Part shown: piece by piece, positions 26,656-35,309 of the stretch
Layout of the letters: the number at the start of each line of letters is the position of its first letter
Numbering within the stretch: the first letter of the stretch is position 1
DNA from: GCA-003244245 sp050699875
Lineage (GTDB): Bacteria > Actinomycetota > Actinomycetes > Mycobacteriales > Pseudonocardiaceae
Reading direction: 5' to 3'
Assembly: GCA_050699875.1 (NCBI GenBank)
Contig: JBOHFX010000107.1
Location: 1-64,000 of the forward strand
DNA length: 64,000 nt
Made by a program: the position numbers and the translations under genes
The notes under the pieces: model-generated
Databases searched by the model: none
Told to the model about the DNA's origin: nothing
What the model saw: the letters and a program-made list of their open reading frames with translations, nothing else

Positions 26656-26661
26656 ATTATA
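26656..26661 (-). promoter_or_regulatory. Possible -10 box for the beta-helix gene
   Basis: TATAAT on the minus strand within an AT-rich patch 32 bp before the start codon. A tttacc about 19 bp upstream could serve as a weak -35. Such a classical -10 is rare in the surrounding GC-rich DNA and fits imported DNA. Confidence 0.4.
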
Positions 26662-27450
26662 AATTTAGTCCGCGCGTACCGGTAAAGGGGAATGCCACAG
26701 CAATTCGCAGGCTTTTGTGCTAGCCGCCGCAGCTCCGTATCGTCGCCTTCATCATGATGTCGGACGACTCTATAGAGAAAGGGCGTGCCGCTCGTGGTAA
26801 TGCTAATGTAGACGTTGTCGCAAACTAGGACTCATTTGATTTATAAAAGGCAATTTCCAAGCCTTCTCTCCTTTGAGCTCGATTTGCCCAGGAAGTATCC
26901 ACCGACTGCTGCGACCCCACGCCACTCTGGGGCGGATCAATCGCGACATTCACCGCACTCGCCCCGGAGACAGGCCCGTCACCAGCAGGCTCAAGCTTAT
27001 CCCTAACAAGCCGCGTTTAACCATGAACACCATCGTGCTTGCTTCACGCACTCCACTTCCGTTATTACCCATCCGCCATGAAAATGACCACAACGTCTAG
27101 CATTAGACGGCATCTCCCAAATCTCTCCTCAATTCAATTTATCAGTAAAAATGTGAGGTATTTCAGATCAACCACTGCGCTAGGAAACCATAGCGAGGAT
27201 CTCCGTGCCTATCTAGACAATACACAAAAGTCCCTTCGGGGTCTTTGGGTTAAGCATATGCGCCGGCTTCCGCTGTCCCACTTCAAGGTCTGCCTATCAA
27301 GACACGAGCAGCTTTTCATGACTTCCCGTGAACGTGCCTGCCGGCCGCCCCGACCCCCGAGGTGACCTAAACCCACCCTCGGCTGGATTCAGGACGGTTC
27401 ACGCAACTCCCGACTCTCGATTCCGTCACGCCGGCGGAAGGGCCGTGTGC
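26662..27450. other. AT-richer gene-free stretch of the island
   Basis: About 790 bp with no credible gene. The short plus-strand frames (26815-27006, 26873-27100, 27039-27365) overlap one another, lack ribosome sites and show no recognisable domain. Probably debris of earlier insertions. Confidence 0.5.
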
Positions 27451-27942
27451 TCAGCTGGCCAAGTTATCCCGCAGTCGGCGGAGCAGGCGTACCACCCGCT
27501 GTATTTCCTCGACCGACGGCCGGGGCCTCATCGCCTTGCCGAGAAATTCGACGAGGTAACCCCAGTCGGTGAGGTCGAATTCGGACTTCTCCATCAAATC
27601 GATCAATGCGTTGCCGAGACGGAGGGTGAACAGTGCATTGAGTGCCGCATTTGCCCCGATTGCCGGCGCCATTGTGAAGGGAATCTTGCTGAGGATTATA
27701 CCGAGCACCTTCGAACCGGCCCAATATGTACCGGCGCTTGCGGCCACGGCGACCGCCAGTCGGCTAGCGGTTTCTCGTTCGATTTCATGCCCGGCCTGGC
27801 GGCAGATCTTGTAGATCATCCCCGTCCAGATTCCCGCCACCACCGGCGCATCACTGACCACCGAGACGACGATCAGTGGTGAGGCACCAGCAGCCGATGC
27901 AGCCGCTGTAGCGATGATGATGTCGTAGTCTTCGTCAGCCAT
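27451..27942 (-). CDS. DUF697-like (YcjF-type) membrane protein
   Basis: 163 aa, ATG preceded by aagggg. Alpha-helical with hydrophobic stretches (IIIATAAASAAGASPLIVVS; SRLAVAVAASAGTYW; LSKIPFTMAPAIGANAALNA). The pattern 'IWTGMIYKICRQAGHEIERE … ILSKIPFTMAPAIGANAALN … TLRLGNALIDL' resembles the DUF697/YcjF domain, usually found with or fused to GTPases and thought to sit at membranes. No GTPase gene is nearby. It is divergent from the two-component system, with an inverted repeat between them. Confidence 0.55.
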   Translation of the reverse strand: MADEDYDIIIATAAASAAGASPLIVVSVVSDAPVVAGIWTGMIYKICRQAGHEIERETASRLAVAVAASAGTYWAGSKVLGIILSKIPFTMAPAIGANAALNALFTLRLGNALIDLMEKSEFDLTDWGYLVEFLGKAMRPRPSVEEIQRVVRLLRRLRDNLAS

Positions 27943-28034
27943 TGTGTGGACCCCTTACCCGTGCAGTTGTTATGGCCCGATCATGTGCGGGCTGCTCTGC
28001 GAAGTGAAACTGGCTCCCCAGGCGTTCCATAAGA

Positions 28035-28093
28035 GAGGAAACCCTCGACTCTCTCCTGAGCATGTGCTGGTGATCTAACCCGAGGGTTTCCTC
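28035..28093. promoter_or_regulatory. 13-bp inverted repeat between divergent genes
   Basis: The arms gaggaaaccctcg (28035-28047) and its perfect complement (28081-28093) are separated by 33 bp, 38 bp upstream of the kinase start and 93 bp upstream of the DUF697-like gene. The position fits a shared operator, possibly for the neighbouring response regulator; a long hairpin in the kinase leader is the alternative. Confidence 0.55.
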
Positions 28094-28130
28094 GCTGGCG
28101 TAACGCCGCCGACGCTGGGAGTCTGGCCGC

Positions 28131-29945
28131 GTGAACGGCAACCCGGCCCAGCACTCGGCCTACACGGTCTACGTCGATGGACGGAAGGTGGTCGACTCAG
28201 CAGATTCGGCAGGTGTCGGCGCCATCCAGGCGTTGCAGCGGTGGGCACCAGTTGCGCTGGCAGCTGCGGTCACCGCACTAGCCATCCTGCTGATCGCCAA
28301 GGCCTGGGATTCCTACGAGGGCCCCGCCTGGCTGGCGATTCCACTGCAGTTGGTCGGTTTTCCGTACATACTCGGCGGCGCCGCATTATGGATACACCGT
28401 CCCGGAAACTATCTTGGGCCGGTCTGCATGCTGTTCGGCGCTGCCTGGTATCTCGGTGATCTGCAAGCATTCGACCAGGAAATACTGTTCGCGATCGGAT
28501 TTGTTGGCTATCACCTGAACGTCGTCATATTCGCACACCTTGCCCTGATGGTGCCGGGTGGCCGATTGGTTGGCCGATTGGACCGCTCCGTGGTGGTTGC
28601 GCTCTACATCATGGTCCCGGTTACGCAGTTCCTGCGATATCTTGAAGTGCGTCCCGTCATCGACCGCACTACATTCGGCGATGTCACGGCCTATTACTCC
28701 AGCTGGGCGCGAGTCGCGACGTATCTCGGGGCGCCGCTCGCCGTTGCCGCGGCCGCGCTGGTGATTATCCATTTCCGGCGTGCCACAACGGTCCAGCGGC
28801 GGTCATTCAGCTTGTTCTGGGTTGCTGCGGCCGCGGTAGGTCTCTCCGCCGCCGCCGCTGCCGGCCTCGAATTCTGGTCATTTGAACTGCCACAGCAGAT
28901 CGCGCTGCTTGTCTACTCCATCGCCATGATTTCAGCCGCGGTTGGTCTGATCGTCGGCGCCATCAACGTGGCCGCCTCCAACTACGACGCCTGGCAAAGT
29001 CTTGCCGGGGATGTCACCGACCTCGAGCGTGCCATCGCCGCCGCGGCCGGCGATCCCGGCTTGCGCTTCTACTTCCGCGACAACCATGCGTGGCGGCGTG
29101 GCGAGAATACTTTCAACGGAGAGCTACCGATCGGCCCAAGCGCGGCCTGGACTGAACTTGCTGTGGGCAGACAGCCCGTGGCCGCCATCACCCATGATCG
29201 AGAACTGGCCTATCAACGTCCCCTGATTCAAGCTGTCGCCGCGATGACGCTGGCAGCTCTGGCCCGCCTGCGACTGACTCAGGAGCGCAACGACGCAGCG
29301 ATCGACGCCCAACACGCCGAGCGCTCCCGGATCGGCCGTGACCTGCATGACGGGGTCCAAACCATGCTGGCCTCCGTGGTCCGCGGTATCAACGGAACCG
29401 CGGACCAACTGCCGGCCGATCATCCGGAGCGGCGCAAGCTCGAACGGCTCGCCGAGGACGCTGTGGCTGTGCAGTCACGCCTCGAGCAAATCGTGCACGA
29501 CGTGTATCCGCGCGGGATGCGCGATTCCGGATTGGCGGGTGCGATCACCACGCTCCTGGACAGCATCGAACCTGCTCGATTCGGCATCGAAGTGATCGAG
29601 GACATTCCTGATCGCCATCCGAACCAGCGCGGCCGAGAGCGGATCGAGTTGGAAGCATACTTCCTTATCAGCGAGGCGCTGCAGAATGCGATCAAGCACA
29701 GCGGTGCGACGCGGGTATGGATCTCGGTTGCGGAGGTTGAAGCGGTATTGCAGATCACCATTGATGACAACGGAAGAGGATGGCCAATGCGTGGCCCAAA
29801 GCGCCCCGGGAATGGGATGGCGAACCTGGCGGCACGCGTCGAGCTCTTGGATGGAATTCTGTCGAAGGGTCAATCTGTGCACGGGGGAGCTCGTGTGCAG
29901 GCGGTGCTCCCGCTCCCGCGAGGGGAAGGGGCAGAAACTGAATGA
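28131..29945 (+). CDS. NarL-type sensor histidine kinase with multi-helix membrane domain
   Basis: 604 aa, GTG start. About eight hydrophobic segments fill residues 35-290 (for example APVALAAAVTALAILLIAKA, VVIFAHLALMVPGGRLVG, LLVYSIAMISAAVGLIVGAI). A soluble region follows, then a HisKA_3 dimerisation domain with phospho-acceptor His in ERSRIGRDLHDGVQTML. The HATPase_c domain has EALQNAIKHSGATRVW (N box), DDNGRGW (G1) and GNGMANLAARVELLDG (G2). The input domain is unfamiliar and probably senses something at or in the membrane. It overlaps the response regulator gene by 4 bp. Confidence 0.9.
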   Translation: MNGNPAQHSAYTVYVDGRKVVDSADSAGVGAIQALQRWAPVALAAAVTALAILLIAKAWDSYEGPAWLAIPLQLVGFPYILGGAALWIHRPGNYLGPVCMLFGAAWYLGDLQAFDQEILFAIGFVGYHLNVVIFAHLALMVPGGRLVGRLDRSVVVALYIMVPVTQFLRYLEVRPVIDRTTFGDVTAYYSSWARVATYLGAPLAVAAAALVIIHFRRATTVQRRSFSLFWVAAAAVGLSAAAAAGLEFWSFELPQQIALLVYSIAMISAAVGLIVGAINVAASNYDAWQSLAGDVTDLERAIAAAAGDPGLRFYFRDNHAWRRGENTFNGELPIGPSAAWTELAVGRQPVAAITHDRELAYQRPLIQAVAAMTLAALARLRLTQERNDAAIDAQHAERSRIGRDLHDGVQTMLASVVRGINGTADQLPADHPERRKLERLAEDAVAVQSRLEQIVHDVYPRGMRDSGLAGAITTLLDSIEPARFGIEVIEDIPDRHPNQRGRERIELEAYFLISEALQNAIKHSGATRVWISVAEVEAVLQITIDDNGRGWPMRGPKRPGNGMANLAARVELLDGILSKGQSVHGGARVQAVLPLPRGEGAETE

Positions 29946-30688
29946 CGAAAGAACAGCGCCCAAGCCGCGTGCTGTTGTTCGACGACCTGCCTCGTCACAA
30001 CAACTCGTTTGCCCATGAGCTTTCGGAAGCAGGAATCGAAGTGGCCGGCGTAGCATCCACGCCAGCCGACATGCACGAACTGGTCCGGTCCGTGGCGTTC
30101 GACGTGGCCGTGCTGGACGTGCTTGTCGGCCCAAGCGAGGACCTGGTCGGTCTCAGCATCGGCCTGTGGCTCAGAGAACACCTGCCCAGGGTCGGCGTGC
30201 TGATGTTCACCAGTTACGAATCTCCGTTTCCAGCGCTGCGCCTAATGAGTGTCAATCCGATTGGCGTCGGTTACCTGCTGAAGAACCGCGTCCATCACAC
30301 CAGCGAGATAGCCTCCGCGATTTCTGCTCTACGGCAACGACAGAACGTCCTGGACAGCCGGATCAAGAAGAAATTGGTACCGCTGCAGGGCAGGGAATAC
30401 CCTGGCGAGCGACTCACTGGTGCGGAGCTGGATACCCTTCGGTTGATCGTCGACGGTAAAACGAACGAACAGATCGCGCATACCCTCAACGTGTCGCCCA
30501 AGACCATCGAAGCGCGGTGTACGCTGATCTTCCGCAAGTTGGGAATCTCTGAGGTAGAAGCATCCGCGCAACCGAACCTACGGGTCGCCACAGTGATTCT
30601 CTGGGTCAACAGCCTCGAGAAGTTCAGCCAGGCTCGGGATGTCGCACCGATCGACTGGCCACCCCGACTCGACTCAGCCGATCAGTAG
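29942..30688 (+). CDS. LuxR/NarL-family response regulator
   Basis: 248 aa. The receiver domain has the acidic pair in LLFDD, phospho-acceptor Asp in VAVLDVLVG, the Thr/Ser of LMFTSYES and the Lys of YLLKNRV. The C-terminal LuxR helix-turn-helix reads LTGAELDTLRLIVDGKTNEQ, then IAHTLNVSPKTIEARCTLIF. A 20-residue tail (LEKFSQARDVAPIDW...) is extra. Partner of the kinase upstream (ATGA overlap). The inverted repeat before the kinase gene is a candidate target. Confidence 0.92.
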   Translation: MTKEQRPSRVLLFDDLPRHNNSFAHELSEAGIEVAGVASTPADMHELVRSVAFDVAVLDVLVGPSEDLVGLSIGLWLREHLPRVGVLMFTSYESPFPALRLMSVNPIGVGYLLKNRVHHTSEIASAISALRQRQNVLDSRIKKKLVPLQGREYPGERLTGAELDTLRLIVDGKTNEQIAHTLNVSPKTIEARCTLIFRKLGISEVEASAQPNLRVATVILWVNSLEKFSQARDVAPIDWPPRLDSADQ

Positions 30689-31239
30689 GTCAACCCTCCG
30701 CTAGCCCAGATCTTTCGTGCGCCAGGCCAGTCATGATCGTGGCCGGTTACTGGCCGCTGTGCAGCCGCGAGTCTGGCAGGTGGGGGATCTGTTACGTAGA
30801 CGGGAAACAGACGAGATTTCCGGCGTACTGCCTCGTCAGACCTAAATCCGTGAGTAGTGGGCGACACGGGTCGTGGGGATAGGTTCCCGTGTGAGCTGGG
30901 ATGATGAGTTTTCTACGTCATGATCATCGAGGGGGAGACGCCCACCGATGTCGCACTCCTGGCGATGCCCCGGCCTCCTGGCGATGCCCCGGCCGCCACA
31001 ACTAGGGACCACAGTTGCCCTGATTCACGGCTCCTGAGTAGTCGCCAAAGATTAACTGTCTCCCTCGTCCGGCCCGGCTTACGCTTCAATCGCGTCTTTC
31101 TCGACGATCGTCCTTTGCCCACGACATCCACACCCCGCCCAACCGCAGCATCAACGCCGCTCATCATGCCGCTGCACCCCGACGGTCGGCGTGGGTGTGT
31201 CGTCCCGCTTGGCCTGCCCTGATGGCCGCGACGAGGGAT
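30689..31239. other. Gene-free stretch with a 19-bp tandem duplication
   Basis: No gene can be supported; frames such as 30920-31222 are Pro/Arg-rich with no domain. Inside it, 30956-30974 and 30975-30993 are identical copies (ctcctggcgatgccccggc). Confidence 0.5.
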
Positions 31240-31619
31240 TCACCGCTCCCGCCCCTGCGCATCCCGAGTTCTGAGGCCGCGTTCCCACAGTCGGTTCAGT
31301 ACAGTCGTACCGTTTATGCCCAGTCGCTGGCCGATCGGGCCAGCGACCAGCCGGATTCGTACAGCCGGACAGCCTCGTCAACCTGCTCGGGCGAGAGACC
31401 ACGTCGGCGCATCGGTACGTTATGTCGCCTCAGTATCTCGCTGACAGTTCGGCGGTCGAGGCCGAACTGCTCGCCCAGTTTGTACACCGTCGCTCCGGCC
31501 CGGTAGCTCTCGATGAGTTTCTGTACCCGACCGGCATCGAGCCGCCGCGCGGTGCCAGGCTTCCGACCTCGGGGCACCCGGTGCACCGCGTCAGAGGGAT
31601 CGGGCATCTTTCTGATCAA
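31240..31619 (-). pseudogene. Orphan recombinase-type helix-turn-helix protein, frameshifted
   Basis: It reads MPDPSDAVHRVPRGRKPGTA, then DAGRVQKLIESYRAGATVYK and LGEQFGLDRRTVSEILRRHN, an HTH of the Hin/resolvase C-terminal type. A second HTH copy begins at LSPEQVDEAVRLYESGWSLAR. Normal sequence then continues one frame over as GQRLGINGTTVLNRLWERGL to a stop at 31240, so one base has been lost near 31337. No serine-recombinase catalytic domain is present. An IS256 element sits a few bases upstream of the start. Confidence 0.65.
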
Positions 31620-31630
31620 GGACTCCAGTT

Positions 31631-33098
31631 GAGGATGTCCCGTTCGTCGTTGAACTTCGGCGGCGGGCCCCGTTGTGATCAGGCTGCGATCACGGGTTCA
31701 TTGTGCCGGGTGGTACTAACAGTTTCCGCGGTGGCGTGGTGTTGGAGGGCTTGACGTAGTGTGGGTAGGTGCAGGTGGCCGTTGATGTGGCGGAATTGCT
31801 TGCCGGCTTCGGCCATGCCGGCGGCGCACCAGCGCAGCGCCATCTGGCCGTTTTGCCAGTGTTTGACGTTGCGGCAGTGGGTGCGGGCGATCGAGATCAT
31901 CGACTCGATGCTGTCTGTGCTGCGCAGGGTGCGGGCCAGCGTCGGCGGCACGCTCAAGCGCAGCACGGTCAGCGTCTCTGTCATGCCTTCGCGCAGCGAT
32001 GCGGCGGCACCGGGATGGGTGCGATCGAATTCGCGGGCGAGTGCCTCGAGCTGGGCTTGGGCGGCCAGCGCTGACTCGGCGTGGTAGGCCGTGCGCATCC
32101 GCTTGGTCACCGTGGCGGCGAGGTGATCGGGCAGCTTGTCCGCGACGTTTCGGATCTTGTGCAGCTGGCAGCGACCGATCACCGGGTAGTCGAAGACCCG
32201 GAGCACCGCGGCCCGTAGCGCCTTGGCGCCATCGATGCCCACGAAGATTGGCCGGGTGGTGTCCAGGCCCCGTTCCCGCAGCCCGACGAGCAAACTCGGT
32301 GACCGTGGTGGTGTTCTCCGTCGAGCCCTCGCCAGGGCCAGCGGATGCTTAGTGCCATCGATACCGATACCCAGCGCCACCACACACACGTGCTCACCGA
32401 AGTGCACCCCGTCGATCATCAACGTGACCAGATCCAGTGCACCCAGTGGAGCGGCGAGCAGCTCGGCAAGCGCGGTCTCGGTCGCCGCGACGAACCGTTG
32501 CGAGATCGCCGACTTGCTCGTCGCGGTCGCAACGCGCTCGGTGCGCTGACCGACCGGTTCCAGCCGACCGGGTAGCGGCGAGTCGAGATCCCGGCCAGCA
32601 TCTTCTGCATCGCCATCCGGCCCAAGATCTCGGTAGAGCTGAACAACTCATACGACGCCACCGGCACCTCGGCCGCGCCGTCGGCGGTGCGCATCCGGGG
32701 TCGACGCACCGGCACCCGGCGCCCGCCCAAGGTCACCGAGCCGGCCTCACTGCCATGGCGCACGGCCTCCCGCGCCGGGTTGTGCTTGCCCTTCGGCCCG
32801 CACACCGCGGCCACGTCGGCTTCCATCAGCTGCGCCATCACCTGCAGCCCGGTACCGACCGCGAGCGCCAGCAGCCCCTCCCGCATGTCGGCGGCGATGT
32901 CCTCCAGCGCCACGCTCACCGTCTCTGGCAACGCCAGGCGCCCGGCTGCGCTCGAATCGAGCACCCCACTCTGATAGTTATTGCTCACGGCGGTCCCCTT
33001 CTCATCGGAGTGACTTGGCGGTCGCTCGACACCTACCACCAGGCAGGCACCGAGCGGGGGACCGCCACCTCAACTTCTACGACTCGCGGGACAACCTC
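31631..33098 (-). mobile_element. IS256-family insertion sequence with 8-bp target duplication
   Basis: Imperfect terminal inverted repeats of about 40 bp: 31631-31671 (gaggatgtcccg...) and 33056-33098 (complement begins gaggttgtcccg...). An exact 8-bp duplication, ctccagtt, flanks them at 31623-31630 and 33099-33106, as expected for IS256-type transposition. Length about 1,468 bp. Its transposase gene is frameshifted. Confidence 0.88.
31679..32988 (-). pseudogene. IS256-family (mutator type) transposase with three frameshifts
   Basis: From GTG 32988 (VSNNYQSGVLDSSAAGRLAL): PEVPVASYELFSSTEILGRM-type N-terminal sequence up to STRRYPV. There one base is missing (normal continuation GLEPVGQRTERVATATSKSA). 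The next part, DLVTLMIDGVHFGEHVCVVA, carries the first catalytic Asp. Around 32305 one base is lost, and about 40 bp later one is gained, leaving ARARRRTPPRSP in place of EGSTEN...VTE. The rest, FVGIDGAKALRAAV and GRCQLHKIRNVADKLP, is normal. The transposase is dead unless these are sequence errors. Confidence 0.85.
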
Positions 33099-33106
33099 CT
33101 CCAGTT

Positions 33107-33499
33107 CGCTGACCTGGTGTTTGTGTTGTAGTAACGTCCCCCAGGGTCCACCAGAGCAGGCCCAGGTCTCTGACCTGGGCGTTCATGCTTCTCCGGTGTG
33201 CGAGTCCCTTCTTTCGCTGGGGAAGGAGTTGAGATTCGCATCCCGCTCGCGGCCGCATTAGCCGACCACAGGTTGACGGGCTGGACGTTCGGTTCCAGCA
33301 CGTGCGACGGACGTGTCTCATGCCAGCGCTCAGATTGTGATCGTTTGGCCGTGACCCAGCAGCGTTGGCCCGATCGAAGGCGATGTCGTGGACGCCCCAC
33401 TACGAAGGTGGTCATGACGCGCTCGGTGTGTCGGGTGGATTGGGTGAAGCGAACGCACGTTCGTGTCGCTGTGCGTCGTGAGCTTTGGGCATGGGTGGG
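33107..33499. other. Interval holding repeat copy B
   Basis: No gene supported. The main content is the repeat copy at 33161-33259. The rest, including 33260-33499, shows only short Arg-rich frames. Confidence 0.5.
33161..33259 (+). repeat. Dispersed ~100-bp repeat, copy B
   Basis: Begins gcccaggtctctgacctggg (hairpin), then gcttctccggtgtgcga, shared exactly with copy C, and ends in atcccgctcgcggccgcat. Same orientation as copies A and C. Confidence 0.8.
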
Positions 33500-33754
33500 C
33501 TATCGATTCTTGGCTGTCGGTGTAGTCGTCGTGGATCGTCGGGTGGGTGGCGTTCGGCGGATACCGGCGGCGTGGAGGAGGCGCTTGACGCTCCTGAGGC
33601 TCACGTCGTGGGTTGCGGCGAGGGAGGTGGCGGTGCCGCCGTCGCGGTAGGCGGTGATCAGCTCGGCGATATCACGTTCGGTGAGGCGCTCGCGCAGGCT
33701 CCACGGACACGTCGCCGTTGGTCTGGAGGTACGCGGAGGGCTGGCGAGCGCCAC
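33500..33754 (-). CDS. Orphan recombinase-type helix-turn-helix protein
   Basis: About 84 aa from a possible GTG at 33754. The core LRERLTERDIAELITAYRDG, then GTATSLAATHDVSLRSVKRL, ends LHAAGIRR, the HTH found at the C-terminus of Hin-like serine recombinases; the catalytic domain is absent. The C-terminus is Thr/Arg-rich and may be degraded. Like the similar gene at 31240-31619 it lies just downstream (minus strand) of a copy of the dispersed repeat. It may be a remnant or a small DNA-binding protein of its own kind. Confidence 0.5.
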   Translation of the reverse strand: MALASPPRTSRPTATCPWSLRERLTERDIAELITAYRDGGTATSLAATHDVSLRSVKRLLHAAGIRRTPPTRRSTTTTPTAKNR

Positions 33755-33825
33755 GGTGTGGCAAAGCCGCAGGTCAGCGGCTTGTGTGGAGTGCGAGTAA
33801 GCGGTAAGTAGCTTCACCCGAGAAT

Positions 33826-33928
33826 GCCCAGGTCGATGGCGTGGGCATGCATGCTTCTCCGGTGTGCGAATCCCGTCTCTTGCTAAACGGAGAAAGTCGC
33901 GATCCGTATCCCGCTCGCGCTGCATGAG
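33826..33928 (+). repeat. Dispersed ~100-bp repeat, copy C (right edge of island)
   Basis: Starts at gcccaggtcgatggcgtggg, with gcttctccggtgtgcga and ending gatccgtatcccgctcgcgc then gcatgag, which matches copy A closely. Chromosomal genes resume about 85 bp further on. Confidence 0.8.
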
Positions 33929-34011
33929 CGGACGGGGCGATGACTTTGCCGTGCGGGTTAGATCTACACGTGGCCGGCCAGCGCAGGGGCCGCCCGACCA
34001 AGGGAGTACTG

Positions 34012-34605
34012 ATGCAGGTCGTCCTTAGTGAGTTCATGAGTCTGGACGGTGTCGTGCAGGCGCCCGGCGGCCGCGAGGAGGACACCGACGGCGGGTTCGC
34101 CCACGGCGGCTGGTCGATGCCGTACTTCGACCCGCAGACCATGGGCTCGGCGATCGATGAGGTCCTGGCGGCCACGGAGGCGCTGCTGTTCGGCCGGCGC
34201 ACCTGGCAGGCGATGGCCGCCGCCTGGCCCGGCCGCGCCGGCGACCCGTTCGCCGACCGCATGAACGAGATTCCCAAGTACGTGGCGTCCCGCACGCTCA
34301 CCCCAGACGACCTCGCCTGGTTCGGCTCGACCCTGCTACCCGCCGACGACGCGATCGGCGCGGTGCGCGAGCTGCGAGCACGAGACGGCAAGGCGCTGCA
34401 GGTCATGGGCAGCGCGTCGCTGGCTGCGCAGTTGATCGAACACGACCTCATCGACGAGTACCGGCTGATGATCGAGCCGATCCTGCTCGGCGGGGGCAAG
34501 CGGGTGTTCCCCGACGGCGGTGCGGCCCGCCCGCTCGAGTTGGTCTCGACCACGACAACCGGGACCGACGTCCTGATCTGCACCTACCGGCCGGCAGGCC
34601 GCTGA
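34012..34605 (+). CDS. Dihydrofolate reductase-fold protein (RibD C-terminal domain family)
   Basis: 197 aa from ATG 34012 (MQVVLSEFMSLDGVVQAPGG), after aagggag; the upstream part of the frame to 33940 is not typical. Family motifs are SLDGV near the N-terminus, LLFGRRTWQAM, and near the end LIDEYRLMIEPILLGGGKRV then FPDGG. These stand-alone RibD_C proteins bind NADPH-like cofactors, but most have no known substrate; a role in folate or riboflavin synthesis should not be assumed. No operon partner. Confidence 0.88.
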   Translation: MQVVLSEFMSLDGVVQAPGGREEDTDGGFAHGGWSMPYFDPQTMGSAIDEVLAATEALLFGRRTWQAMAAAWPGRAGDPFADRMNEIPKYVASRTLTPDDLAWFGSTLLPADDAIGAVRELRARDGKALQVMGSASLAAQLIEHDLIDEYRLMIEPILLGGGKRVFPDGGAARPLELVSTTTTGTDVLICTYRPAGR

Positions 34606-34707
34606 GTACAGGCAGTCGCTTCGGTCGATCGGCAACGGCCGTCTAATCCCTTACGCCAGTTAGTTAGCCCGCTCAGATCTAACCTGTCAAGCAGCTACAG
34701 TGGTCTT

Positions 34708-35295
34708 ATGACGAAGGGGAGCGCGGTCGCCGAGGCGAACCGCTTGGTGGCGTTCATCAACACATTGCACCGTCCCGACGGTGACGACGTGCTCGCCGAC
34801 GAACGGGCGTCGGCTTGGCTCGCGGATTGGCTCGGTCTCGGCATCCCCGAGCGGGTTGCGCTCGTCGACCAGGGCTCGTTGGCCGGGCTGCGAACCCTGC
34901 GCGAGGGCCTGCGCCAGCTCGCCGCTGCCAACAACGGTCAGAACCCTGACGGCCGAACGGTCCTGGACGCCGCGACCGTGCTGCAATCAAAGCCGCTGGT
35001 CGTCGAGCTCGGCGACGACCAGCAGGGACCACGCCTCGTCGCTCAAGCCGACGCCGACGCCGCCGGGCCCGGAATCGCTGCCGCAGCCGGATATTATTTC
35101 GCCGTACGGGCCGCCAACGCATGGCCCCGGGTCAAGGCGTGCGCCGCGCCCGACTGCCGGTGGGCCTACCTGGACACCTCACGCAATCGCTCGCGCCGAT
35201 GGTGCGACATGGCCGACTGCGGCAACCGGGCGAAGAACCGAACCTGGCGACAGCGACAGCGAGTGGCCGAGGACCGGCTGGCGACCTCAGCCTAG
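34708..35295 (+). CDS. CGNR zinc-finger/ABATE domain regulator
   Basis: 195 aa. The N-terminal half (ANRLVAFINTLHRPDG, DWLGLGIPERVALVDQGSLA, LRTLREGLRQLAAANNG) is the ABATE (putative stress-induced regulator) domain. The C-terminal zinc finger reads VKACAAPDCRWAYLDTSRNR, SRRWCDMADCGNR and AKNRTWRQR, with four Cys ligands and the CGNR signature. Probably a DNA-binding transcription factor. The intergenic DNA upstream is AT-rich around 34655-34705 and likely contains its promoter. Confidence 0.9.
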   Translation: MTKGSAVAEANRLVAFINTLHRPDGDDVLADERASAWLADWLGLGIPERVALVDQGSLAGLRTLREGLRQLAAANNGQNPDGRTVLDAATVLQSKPLVVELGDDQQGPRLVAQADADAAGPGIAAAAGYYFAVRAANAWPRVKACAAPDCRWAYLDTSRNRSRRWCDMADCGNRAKNRTWRQRQRVAEDRLATSA

Positions 35296-35309
35296 GCCGA
35301 TGCTGCAGT

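Noticed and set aside
26815..27365. Three overlapping short frames in the AT-rich part of the island
   Set aside because: No ribosome sites, no domain and mutual overlap.
33161..33259. tRNA-like gene in the dispersed repeat (gtgtgcgagtccc resembles a T arm)
   Set aside because: No acceptor stem, anticodon arm or matching 5' half can be built in any of the three copies.
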